Assembly: GCA_903823115.1 (NCBI GenBank)
Contig: CAIJRN010000009.1
Location: 1 to 64,000, forward strand
From: an uncultured cyanobacterium
GTDB taxonomy: Bacteria > Cyanobacteriota > Cyanobacteriia > PCC-6307 > Cyanobiaceae
Length of the DNA: 64,000 nt
Direction: 5' to 3'
Shown here: positions 27,288 through 35,374 of the stretch, piece by piece
Layout of the letters: each line of letters starts with the position of its first letter
Numbering within the stretch: position 1 is the first letter of the stretch
The notes under the pieces: model-generated
What the model was told of the DNA's origin: nothing
Database searches by the model: none
Seen by the model: the letters and a program-made list of their open reading frames with translations, nothing else
Position numbers and translations under genes: made by a program

Positions 27288-28901
27288 GTGGACTGGATGA
27301 CGATGTTGGCTGGGCTGCCGCCGTTTCGGGCCCAGCTGCTGGCGGGCTTGCAGCTCCATCTCCTCTGCCCCTTCCCCGCCATGGCCACCAGCCAGTCCAT
27401 CGTCATCGCCGCGGGCCTGGAGCTACTGCTGCTGGCGGTCCTGTTGCTGTGCAGGCGCTGGCGGATTTCGCCGATTCCGATTCGCCTGCCCAGCCTGGCG
27501 ATTCTGATCTGGCTGATCATCAGCGGCCTGAGTGCTGCGGTGAGCAGCGGCAGCACGGCCAGCTGGCTCTGGTCGCTGCAACACAGCAGCAGTTACTCCG
27601 CCTGGCTGCAGACAATTCTGCAGCTGAGCCGCGCCTATGCCCTGCTGCAGTTGATCAGTTGGTTGGCTCTGGATCTGCCGAGCGTTCTGCCCTGGTGGCC
27701 TCGGCCCGCCAAGATTCTCAAGGATCTGGTGTTGCTGGTGATCGCCAGTGCGATCACCCTGGTGGTGATTCAGCAGCTGCACCAGGTCAATCTGGTCGGC
27801 CTGATCACGACGTCTGCCATCCTCACGGCGGTGATCGGTCTGGCGGCTCAGGAATCACTCAAGGATTTCTTTGCCGGCATCGTGCTGCAGATTGACTCTC
27901 CATTTCAGGAGGGCGACTATATCGATGTCGGGGACGATGCCAACGGCTGGGTGATCTCCCTGACCCTGATGAGCACCCGCATCCAACATGGGCATGGGGC
28001 TCTGATCACCCTGCCGAACAGTCGCATCTGGGGCACGAACATCCGCCGCTTCAGCCCCCGGGGGCCGATCGCCAGGGAGATCCACCTGACGCTCGACAGT
28101 GCCATTCCCCCGGATCAGGCCAGTGCCCTGCTGCTGCAGGTGGCCAACCGCCATCCGCTGGTGCTGAAACAGCCCGAACCCGAAGCCTTTGTCTTCACCT
28201 ACGCCGACCACGGCATCACCTACGAGCTGGAGGTCTGGCAGGAGGATCCGAGTGACAACGGCTTCGACATCCTGCGGGGCCAGTTGCTGGCCCAGATCTG
28301 GTATTCGCTCGAACGGATCGGCCGCACGCTGCCCTATCCCGTGCGCGAACTGCGCCAGCTCCAGCTGCCGGAGCCAAGCGGTGATCCGGCGGGATTCGAG
28401 GCTCCGGCACGGCTGGAGCTGCTGCGCCGCAATGCGCTGTTCCAGCAGCTCGAAGCCAGCCAACTGCAGACCATCGCTCCGCTCACCCGCTGCCTGCGCT
28501 TCGCCCGGGGTGAGACCGTTGTGCTCGAAGGCGATGCCGGCCAGGCCATGTTCCAGGTGGTGAGCGGCAGCCTGGAGGTGCTCAAACAGATGCCCGGCGG
28601 CGAAGACAAGGTGGTGGCCCAGCTGGGGGAGGGGGTGGTGTTCGGCGAGATGAGTGTGTTCAGTGAAGAGCCGCGCAGTGCGACGGTGCGAGCGCAACGG
28701 GAATGCGTGTTGCTGGAGATCGAGCGCGATGATCTGCGGCCCCTGCTGGAGGGCAATCCCCAGCTGGTCGAGAGCCTGGCCCAGCTGATCAGTGAGCGCC
28801 GCGCCCAGCTCAACAAGCTCAGCCAGGCCAGCAAGGAAGCCCAGGGGAACCAGCTGCTGATGCACATGCGGCAGATGTTTCTGAGCCTGAAGGGGGCCTG
28901 A
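27288..28901 (+). CDS. MscS-family mechanosensitive channel with cyclic-nucleotide-binding-like domain
   Basis: 537 residues. Several N-terminal membrane segments, then the pore-lining MscS helix region (TTSAILTAVIGLAAQESLKDFF) and the beta domain with GDYIDVGD and ITLPNSRIWGTNIRRFSP. From about residue 385 there is a cNMP-binding fold: RNALFQQLEASQLQTIAP, FARGETVVLEGDAGQAMFQV and GEGVVFGEMSVFSEEPRSATVRA. The GEMS...RSAT block carries the Arg/Thr-Ser that contact the phosphate in cNMP sites. Such fusions form ligand-gated MscS-like channels (the bCNG group). GTG start assumed; ATG codons lie three and five residues in. Confidence 0.92.
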   Translation: MDWMTMLAGLPPFRAQLLAGLQLHLLCPFPAMATSQSIVIAAGLELLLLAVLLLCRRWRISPIPIRLPSLAILIWLIISGLSAAVSSGSTASWLWSLQHSSSYSAWLQTILQLSRAYALLQLISWLALDLPSVLPWWPRPAKILKDLVLLVIASAITLVVIQQLHQVNLVGLITTSAILTAVIGLAAQESLKDFFAGIVLQIDSPFQEGDYIDVGDDANGWVISLTLMSTRIQHGHGALITLPNSRIWGTNIRRFSPRGPIAREIHLTLDSAIPPDQASALLLQVANRHPLVLKQPEPEAFVFTYADHGITYELEVWQEDPSDNGFDILRGQLLAQIWYSLERIGRTLPYPVRELRQLQLPEPSGDPAGFEAPARLELLRRNALFQQLEASQLQTIAPLTRCLRFARGETVVLEGDAGQAMFQVVSGSLEVLKQMPGGEDKVVAQLGEGVVFGEMSVFSEEPRSATVRAQRECVLLEIERDDLRPLLEGNPQLVESLAQLISERRAQLNKLSQASKEAQGNQLLMHMRQMFLSLKGA

Positions 28902-28995
28902 ACTCAGGGCCTGCGGCCGACAGCAGGTCCGCTGGAGGGTGGCCGATCGGCGGGCGCTGACAGATCTGGCGCCGGACCCTGATTCTTGATTGGTC

Positions 28996-29031
28996 CATTT
29001 TTTTGTCCACGGCTCACTTTGGACAAAAATG
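28996..29031. repeat. inverted repeat between channel gene and ssrA
   Basis: CATTTTTTTGTCCA (28996-29009) and TGGACAAAAATG (29020-29031) are inverted copies with two extra T in the left arm and a 10-nt loop. It lies downstream of both the channel gene and ssrA, which converge here, so a shared transcription-end or RNA-stability role is plausible. It lacks a separate T-run. Confidence 0.5.
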
Positions 29032-29069
29032 AGACAGGCTAGAAACCCTTGCAATCACTACTTAAAAGG

Positions 29070-29395
29070 GGCCCTTCCAGGCCCCATGGATCATTTGGGT
29101 GACAAGGCTGATCTCACCCCGTCTCCGTTAAGAGTGTCAGGCAGCCACAGGGGCGGCTTGACGGGAGAAACGAACGATGTTGTTCGCTGTTACGGGTTTG
29201 CTCTTACCGAGCAGGCTTCAGTCACCCTCCTTTTGCCCCGTCGAAACCATTGCAGCCCCGGAAAGGGGGAATGGAGCTGAGCGGAATCGAACCGCTGTCC
29301 GAAACACTGGTGTGAGCCACCTAGTCGGCCCGAGGACCGACCTGTTCATCTTGACACCAGAGGTGCGAATCCGGCCGCTGCAGCCCAGGTGGGCA
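29070..29395 (-). ncRNA. ssrA: circularly permuted two-piece tmRNA
   Basis: tmRNA rescues stalled ribosomes and tags the nascent chain. On the minus strand the acceptor piece comes first, ending in the T-arm GGTTCGATTCCGC and acceptor strand CAGCTCCA (end at 29272). A 12-nt spacer (29260-29271) follows, then the 5' strand GGGGCTG (from 29259), which pairs with CAGCTCC, and the D-like region TGGTTTCGACGGGG. The tag frame at 29137-29187 encodes ANNIVRFSRQAAPVAA and ends in TGA. CCA is not encoded. The permuted order is characteristic of alpha-cyanobacterial tmRNA. The outer ends are approximate. Confidence 0.93.
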
Positions 29396-29431
29396 TGACC
29401 GAACCGGCCCTCGCCCCAGCACGATGGAGCC

Positions 29432-30655
29432 ATGGGCACAATCAACCGACAATTTGAGGTCATCGCCGTTGTCCCCCCGGGACTGGAGGACGCGGCCGCG
29501 GCCGAACTCAGCGCCCTGGGCGCCGAGGAGGTACGCCCCCTGCGGCGGGCCGTGGCCCTGCGCACCGACCTGGCGGGTTTCTACCGCCTGCATCTGCGGG
29601 CCCGCCTGCCCTTCCGCTTCCTGCGCCAGCTGGCCCGCTTCCCCTGCCCCGATCGGGTGGCCCTCTACCGCGGCGTCCAGGACGCCGCCGACTGGCCCAG
29701 CTGGCTGCCGCCGGAGGCCAGCTTCCGCGTCGATGCCAGCGGCAGCAGCCGGGAGCTGAGCCACAGCCACTACAGCGCCCTGCAGGTGAAAAATGCCCTG
29801 GTGGACTGGCAGCGGCAGCACTGGGGGGAGCGTTCCTCGGTCGATCTCGAGGATCCGGATCTGAGCCTGCACCTGCACCTGAGCCCGGGCGGCGGCCCCC
29901 GCAGCAAAGCCCGGGGAGAAGGCCAGGCGATGGCCGTGCTCAGCCTTGATGGCGGCGGCGCCAGCCTGCACCGCCGCGGCTACCGGGCCGCCATGGGATT
30001 GGCTCCCCTGAAGGAAAACCTCGCCGCCGGCCTGATCGCCCTCACTGGCTGGGATGGCAGTGTGCCCCTGTGCGACCCGCTCTGCGGCTCCGGCACCCTG
30101 CTGATCGAGGCCGCCGCCATGGCCCTGAACCGGGCGCCGGGCTTCTGGCTTGAGGCCGATGGCCAGAGCCGAGCGCGTCCCTTTGCCCTGCAGCGCTGGC
30201 CCGATTACGACCCGGTGCTGTGGCAGCAGGAGGTGGCCGCCGCCCGGGAGCTGGAGCGCCACACCCTGGCCGATGGCACCCCCCTGGCGCCGGTGATCGG
30301 CATGGAGCGCGACCCCGCGGTGCTGGAGCAAGCCCAGGTCAATGTCAACGCCGCCGGCTTGGCCCCCTGGATCAGCCTGCAACCGGGCGACGCCCGCGAC
30401 TTCGAGCCGCCTGAACAGGCCGGCATCCTGGTCTGCAATCCGCCCTACGGCGAACGGCTGGGGGAAGGGGAGGATCTCGAGCAGCTCTACGCCGACCTCG
30501 GCCAGATGCTGAAGCAGCGCTGTGGTGGCTGGACCCTGTGGCTGCTGAGCGGCAACCCCGAACTCACCGGCGCCCTGAGGATGAAGGCCAGCCGCAAGGT
30601 GCCCGTGAGCAACGGCGGCCTCGACTGCCGCTGGTTGAAATATGAAATTCGTTGA
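29432..30655 (+). CDS. THUMP-type class I RNA methyltransferase (RlmL/RlmK-like)
   Basis: 407 residues. An N-terminal ferredoxin-like/THUMP region (FEVIAVVPPGLEDAAAAEL, SRELSHSHYSALQVKNALVD) precedes a Rossmann methyltransferase: LSLDGGGASLHRRGYR, PLKENLAAGLI, CDPLCGSGTLLIEAAAMALN (SAM site) and VCNPPYGERLG (the NPPY catalytic motif for N-methylation). This matches the UPF0020/RlmL group that methylates 23S rRNA guanine; the exact target is not provable here. It is divergent from ssrA. Confidence 0.9.
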   Translation: MGTINRQFEVIAVVPPGLEDAAAAELSALGAEEVRPLRRAVALRTDLAGFYRLHLRARLPFRFLRQLARFPCPDRVALYRGVQDAADWPSWLPPEASFRVDASGSSRELSHSHYSALQVKNALVDWQRQHWGERSSVDLEDPDLSLHLHLSPGGGPRSKARGEGQAMAVLSLDGGGASLHRRGYRAAMGLAPLKENLAAGLIALTGWDGSVPLCDPLCGSGTLLIEAAAMALNRAPGFWLEADGQSRARPFALQRWPDYDPVLWQQEVAAARELERHTLADGTPLAPVIGMERDPAVLEQAQVNVNAAGLAPWISLQPGDARDFEPPEQAGILVCNPPYGERLGEGEDLEQLYADLGQMLKQRCGGWTLWLLSGNPELTGALRMKASRKVPVSNGGLDCRWLKYEIR

Positions 30656-30751
30656 TGTCCCGATCGCTTTCAGCGACCTGTGGCCTTGGACCGTCCCGGC
30701 CCGACACCGCCGAGATGTGATGCGGCCAGCTGCGTTGAGCAGGCGACCCGT

Positions 30752-31117
30752 TCAGGAGCGCCCCGTCAGCGCCCGGGTGGTGCGGGCCAGGCCGGCGGTG
30801 GTTTCCGGCAGATAGGGCCCCTTGAGCAGCTGCCCGCCGAGGCGCAGGCACAGGCCCGACAGCACCAGATCGATCGCCGCCACGGCGGCTGCGGCGGCCA
30901 GCCAGCCGAGGCCGAAGCGCTCATGCAGCCAGAACAGCAGCACCACCTGGGCCGCCACCAGCGCCAGCGTCAACAGCGTCAGCCCGATGCCCAGGAAGAC
31001 GCCACCGCCGATTAGGCGGCGCTTCTCCTTGCTGGCTTCCTGCATGGCGAGGCGGACATGCACGTCCATCACCGACGCCATCAGCGCCGTGACCTTGCCG
31101 AAGGAGGAGCGACTCAT
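30752..31117 (-). CDS. Holin-X-like (PF07332-type) small membrane protein
   Basis: 121 residues. Two adjacent hydrophobic helices (GGGVFLGIGLTLLTLALVAAQVVLLFW and GWLAAAAAVAAIDLVLSGL) follow an amphipathic N-terminal helix (DVHVRLAMQEASKEKRR), as in the putative Actinobacterial Holin-X/phage-holin family III proteins. There is no phage context, and in cyanobacteria these pair with DUF883-like proteins. The start overlaps the upstream stop as ATGA. Confidence 0.7.
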   Translation of the reverse strand: MSRSSFGKVTALMASVMDVHVRLAMQEASKEKRRLIGGGVFLGIGLTLLTLALVAAQVVLLFWLHERFGLGWLAAAAAVAAIDLVLSGLCLRLGGQLLKGPYLPETTAGLARTTRALTGRS

Positions 31118-31599
31118 GTCGAACGCCGTCCGGAGGACAGCAACAGCCCCACCAGCAGCCCGACGCCGGCGGCGATGCTGATCGCCAGCAGGGGCTTCTC
31201 GCGCACCGGCTTCTCGATCCGGGGGCGCAGGGTGGTGTTGAGTTCATCGAGCAGGCCTTCAAGCTGCTCCTCCAGCGGCCGCAGGCCTTCGGCCACCTGG
31301 CCGGCCTGCTCGGTGGTGACCTGCAGGAGATCGAGCAGCTGCTGCCGGACGCCGCTTGCGGTCAGGCCGGTCTGGCGACTGATCACCTCGGCGACGGTGT
31401 CCAGGCTGCCCCGGGTGGCTTCGAGGGTATGGCGAGCCACCTCGGGCCATTCCCGCTGGATGCGCGGTAACAGAGAGTCAAAGCGCTCCCGGAACACCCC
31501 CAGAACCGGAGGCGTCACCGACGGCTCGTCGCTGTTCAGAACCGAATCGCTGCCATTCGGGGCTGGTGATGCCGAGGGGGCACTGGTCTCCGGGTCCAT
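31114..31599 (-). CDS. DUF883-like (ElaB/YqjD-type) membrane-anchored protein
   Basis: 161 residues. A disordered N-terminus is followed by a long helical segment (FDSLLPRIQREWPEVARHTLEA through LDELNTTLRPRIEKPVREKP) and a single C-terminal membrane helix (PLLAISIAAGVGLLVGLLLSS) ending in Arg. This is the layout of ElaB/YqjD proteins, which in E. coli bind ribosomes at the inner membrane in stationary phase. It is translationally coupled to the Holin-X-like gene, so the two likely function together. Confidence 0.7.
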   Translation of the reverse strand: MDPETSAPSASPAPNGSDSVLNSDEPSVTPPVLGVFRERFDSLLPRIQREWPEVARHTLEATRGSLDTVAEVISRQTGLTASGVRQQLLDLLQVTTEQAGQVAEGLRPLEEQLEGLLDELNTTLRPRIEKPVREKPLLAISIAAGVGLLVGLLLSSGRRST

Positions 31600-31712
31600 G
31601 GCGTCAGGGCTGGCGTGGCAAGGGGTCGGCGCAGCCGTGCAGCCAATCTAGAGAGGCCCCTTGGCAGCGTCACCAGCTTCGCTAAATTGAGTCAGCTCGG
31701 CGGGCGGGCCTG

Positions 31713-34700
31713 TTGGTTCACATCAAGCAGGTCGGATTCAGCCACTTCAAGTCCTTCGGTGGCTCGGTGACGATTCCGCTGGAGAGCGGCTTCACGGTCG
31801 TCACCGGTCCCAACGGCTCCGGCAAGAGCAACATCCTTGATGGGGTGCTCTTCTGCCTGGGCCTGGCCAACAGCCGCGGCATGCGGGCCGAACGACTGCC
31901 GGACCTGGTCAATTCCGCCGTGCTGCGCGACGGCAAGGCCGCCGAAACCACCGTCACGGTGCACTTCGACCTGGGTGACTGGCAGCCCGATGAGGCTGAA
32001 GCCGGTCTGGAGGCCTCGGCGGAGGGTCCCTGGATTCAACCGGGACAGCGGCAGTGGAGTGTCACCCGGCGGCTGCGGGTGGCCCGGGGCGGCACCTACA
32101 GCAGCAGCTACAGCGCCGATGGCGTGGCCTGCAACCTGCAGCAGCTGCAGACCCAGTTGCGACGCCTGCGCATTGATCCCGATGGCAGCAATGTGGTGAT
32201 GCAGGGGGACGTGACCCGCATCGTCTCGATGAGCGCCCGCGAGCGTCGCGGCATCATTGATGAACTGGCCGGTGTGGCCCTGTTCGACAGCCGCATCGAG
32301 CAGAGCCGCGCCAAGCTCGATGAGGTGCAGGAACGGCAGGACCGCTGTCGCATCGTCGAGCAGGAACTGCTGGTGGGTCGCCAGAAGCTGGAGCGCGATT
32401 GCGCCAAGGCCCGCAGTTATCAGGAGCTGCGCCAGCGCCTCCACATCGGCCGCCAGCAGGAACAGCTGCTCGCCTGCGAAGCGGCCCGCGAGCAGCTGGA
32501 GCAGGTTCGCAGTCGCCATGAGGCCCTGGGCCTGCAGCAGGAGCAGGAGGTTCAGGCGATCGCCGCCGCCGAGCTGGCCCTGCAGGAGAGCAGCAAGGCC
32601 CTCGATGCGCTGCAGGCGGAGGTCAAGGAGCTCGGCGAAGACCAGCTGCTGGCGGTGCAGAGCGAACTGGCCGGCCTGGAGGCCGCTGAGCGCGAACTGG
32701 CCCGCCAGGCTGAGAAGCATCAGCTGGATGCGGAGGCGCTGCAGCGTCAGCGGCTGGAATTGCAGCGCCAACAGGGCGATCTGCGGCAGCAGCGGCAGAA
32801 GCTGGAGGCGGCCGATGACGCCAGTGCCCTTGATCAGGCGGAACAGGCGTGCCGCAGCGCCGAGGCCGCCGTGGAGCTCTCCCGGCGCCGGCTCGGCGAG
32901 GTGGCCGATCGCTCGGGTACCTGGCTTGAAGCCCAGCAACGTCGCAGCCGCGAGCGACAGGAGCTCCAGGATGTGCTGGGCCCCCTGTTGGCCGAACGCC
33001 AGCAACTGGAGGAACGCCTGCGCCAGAGCGAAGCCCGCCTGGGCGAGCTCAGGAGCGAACAGGAGCAGGAGGGCAGCGCCCACCAGGACGGCGAACAGCG
33101 GCTGCAGGCCCTGGCCGGCGAGGAACAGCAGCTGCTGGCGTCCCTGGGGCGCGAGCAGGCCCAGGCGCAGGAGCTGGCGGAGGCCCTGGCCCTGCAGCAG
33201 CGCACCCGCAGTCGCCTCGAACAGGAGCAGAGCGGCCTGGAGCGTGACATCGCCCGGCTCGACAGCCGTCGCGAAACCCTGCAGGAAAGCCGCGGTACCG
33301 GTGCCCTGCGGGTGTTGCTGGAGTCGGGTCTGGAGGGACTGCATGGACCGGTGGCCCAGCTGGGAGAGGTGGACGAACGCCACCGGATCGCCCTGGAGGT
33401 GGCTGCTGGCGGCCGTCTGGGCCAGGTGGTGGTCGAGGACGACCGCATCGCCGCCCGCGCCATCGAGCTGCTCAAGAGCCGCCGGGCCGGCAGGCTCACC
33501 TTCCTGCCGCTCAACAAGATCCGGGGTGGCTCCGGATCGGCCCCGTCCCAGAGCCGTGGCGCCGCCCTGCAGCGCGGCGGCGGCGCGGGTGGAAGCGCGG
33601 GCGCAGGCCTGGTGGGCCGGGCCGTCGATCTGGTGCGCTATGAGCCGGTCTACGGCGAGGTGTTCCGTTACGTCTTCGGCGACACGCTGGTGTTCGCCGA
33701 TCTGGCCAGCGCCCGCCAGGAACTGGGCCGCTGCCGGGCCGTGACCCTCGAAGGCGAGCTGCTCGAAAAGAGCGGCGCCATGACCGGTGGCAGCCTGCAG
33801 CAGCGCTCGGGCCAGCTCGGCTTTGGCAGCAGCAGCGACAGCGATGAAGCTGAACCCTTGCGCCGCCGCCTGCTGGACCTGGGCGAAAGCCTGCTGGCCT
33901 GCCGCCGCCGCGAAGCCGAACTGGCCCACGGCCTGGAGCAGGTCCGGCCGCGGCTCCAGGAACAGCAGCGCCGCCAGGCGGCCCTGGAGGCGGAGCGCAA
34001 GGCCGCCCAGCGTTCCCTCGATCCCCAGGTGCAGCGCAGCCGCCAGCTGCAGGCCAGGCTCCAGCAACTCGGAGCCGATCAGCTCACAGGCAGTCGCCGC
34101 CTGCAGGAGCTGGGCGTCAGCTGCACGCCGTTGCAGGCCGCCCTGGCGGCGCTGGAACAGGCCGAATCCGCGGCCAGCGGCAATGCCGACAGCGCCCGTT
34201 GGCAAGGGCTGCAGAGCGAGCTGGAAAGCGCTGATCGGGCCCTGAGCGAGGCTCGCCAGCGGCGCGACGACCTGCTGGCCGCCAAGCGGGAGCGCGCCCT
34301 CAGCAGCGAACGACTCGGCAGCCAGCTGGAGGCCCTCGGCGGCGATGAACGGCGGCTGGTCCTGGCCGTCAACACCCTGGTGGCTGAGCGGCAGCAGTGG
34401 AAGGAACGCCAACAGGCCGACCAGCAACGGCGCCAGGAGCTTGAGGCCCGCCAGAACGAACTCAGCACCCGCTTCGGCGAACGACGCCGGGCCCGGGACG
34501 CGGCGGAGGCTGCGGTGGGACGCCAGCGACAAGCGCTGCAGCAGCGCCAGTGGGAGCTGCAGCGCCTGGGGGAGGAACGGCTGGCCCTGGAGGAAGAGCG
34601 CCGCAGCCAGAGCCTGCGGCTGGAGCAGCTGGAGCGGGAGCTGCCCGATCCTTTGCCCGACCTGCCTGAAGAGCTGCGCCAGGCCGGCCTGCCCGCCCTT

Positions 34701-35333
34701 CAGGACGAGCTGCGCCGCCTGCAGCAGCGGATGGAGGCCCTCGAACCGGTCAACATGCTGGCCCTCGAGGAGCTGGAAAAGCTGGAGATTCGCCTGGCCG
34801 AGCTGGAGGAGCGGCTTGAAGTGCTCAGCAACGAACGCCAGGAGCTGCTGCTGCGCATCGAAACCGTCGCGACCCTGCGCCAGGAAGCCTTCCTGGAGGC
34901 CTTCCGCGCCGTCGATGGCCACTTCCGCACGATCTTCGCCGGCCTCTCCGACGGCGAGGGCCATCTGCAGCTGGAAAACCCGGAACAGCCTCTGGAGGGG
35001 GGCCTCACCCTGGTGGCCCATCCCAAGGGCAAGGCGGTGCGGCGGCTGGCCTCGATGTCCGGCGGCGAGAAGTCGCTCACCGCCCTGAGCTTCCTGTTCG
35101 CCCTGCAGCGCTTCCGGCCCTCACCCTTTTACGCCCTGGATGAGGTCGACAGCTTCCTCGATGGCGTCAACGTCGAGCGTCTGGCGGCCCTGATCGCCAG
35201 CCAGGCCGACGACGCCCAGTTCATGGTGGTGAGTCACCGGCGGCCGATGATCGCCGCCGCCACCCGCACGATCGGCGTCACCCAGGCCCGTGGCGCCCAC
35301 ACCCAGGTGGTCGGATTGCCGCCGGCGGCCTGA
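31713..35333 (+). CDS. smc: chromosome segregation protein SMC
   Basis: 1206 residues from a TTG start. N-terminal head with GFKSF-like FSHFKSFGG and Walker A GPNGSGKSN; two long coiled coils flank the hinge (about residues 520-680, around GLEGLHGPVAQLGEV and GRAVDLVRYEPVYGEVFRY). The C-terminal head has signature MSGGEKSLTALSFLFALQ and Walker B PSPFYALDEVDSFLD. The hinge includes a Gly/Ser-rich loop (GGSGSAPSQSRGAAL onward). SMC-ScpAB compacts and resolves replicated chromosomes. A very long open frame on the opposite strand is a composition artefact. Confidence 0.97.
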   Translation: MVHIKQVGFSHFKSFGGSVTIPLESGFTVVTGPNGSGKSNILDGVLFCLGLANSRGMRAERLPDLVNSAVLRDGKAAETTVTVHFDLGDWQPDEAEAGLEASAEGPWIQPGQRQWSVTRRLRVARGGTYSSSYSADGVACNLQQLQTQLRRLRIDPDGSNVVMQGDVTRIVSMSARERRGIIDELAGVALFDSRIEQSRAKLDEVQERQDRCRIVEQELLVGRQKLERDCAKARSYQELRQRLHIGRQQEQLLACEAAREQLEQVRSRHEALGLQQEQEVQAIAAAELALQESSKALDALQAEVKELGEDQLLAVQSELAGLEAAERELARQAEKHQLDAEALQRQRLELQRQQGDLRQQRQKLEAADDASALDQAEQACRSAEAAVELSRRRLGEVADRSGTWLEAQQRRSRERQELQDVLGPLLAERQQLEERLRQSEARLGELRSEQEQEGSAHQDGEQRLQALAGEEQQLLASLGREQAQAQELAEALALQQRTRSRLEQEQSGLERDIARLDSRRETLQESRGTGALRVLLESGLEGLHGPVAQLGEVDERHRIALEVAAGGRLGQVVVEDDRIAARAIELLKSRRAGRLTFLPLNKIRGGSGSAPSQSRGAALQRGGGAGGSAGAGLVGRAVDLVRYEPVYGEVFRYVFGDTLVFADLASARQELGRCRAVTLEGELLEKSGAMTGGSLQQRSGQLGFGSSSDSDEAEPLRRRLLDLGESLLACRRREAELAHGLEQVRPRLQEQQRRQAALEAERKAAQRSLDPQVQRSRQLQARLQQLGADQLTGSRRLQELGVSCTPLQAALAALEQAESAASGNADSARWQGLQSELESADRALSEARQRRDDLLAAKRERALSSERLGSQLEALGGDERRLVLAVNTLVAERQQWKERQQADQQRRQELEARQNELSTRFGERRRARDAAEAAVGRQRQALQQRQWELQRLGEERLALEEERRSQSLRLEQLERELPDPLPDLPEELRQAGLPALQDELRRLQQRMEALEPVNMLALEELEKLEIRLAELEERLEVLSNERQELLLRIETVATLRQEAFLEAFRAVDGHFRTIFAGLSDGEGHLQLENPEQPLEGGLTLVAHPKGKAVRRLASMSGGEKSLTALSFLFALQRFRPSPFYALDEVDSFLDGVNVERLAALIASQADDAQFMVVSHRRPMIAAATRTIGVTQARGAHTQVVGLPPAA

Positions 35334-35374
35334 ATGACGGGGTGGTTCACAATGGGCCGACTGGTGCCCGTGAC

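Noticed and set aside
26514-27359. Minus-strand extension of the dnaJ frame
   Set aside because: The J-domain begins at MSVNGYRDYF (26513). The upstream codons have no similarity to Hsp40 and overlap the thioredoxin-like gene.
31692-35021. 1109-codon open frame opposite smc
   Set aside because: Composition artefact of the high-GC coiled-coil coding sequence. The translation is repetitive Leu/Gln/Ala with no domain and the sense strand is clearly smc.
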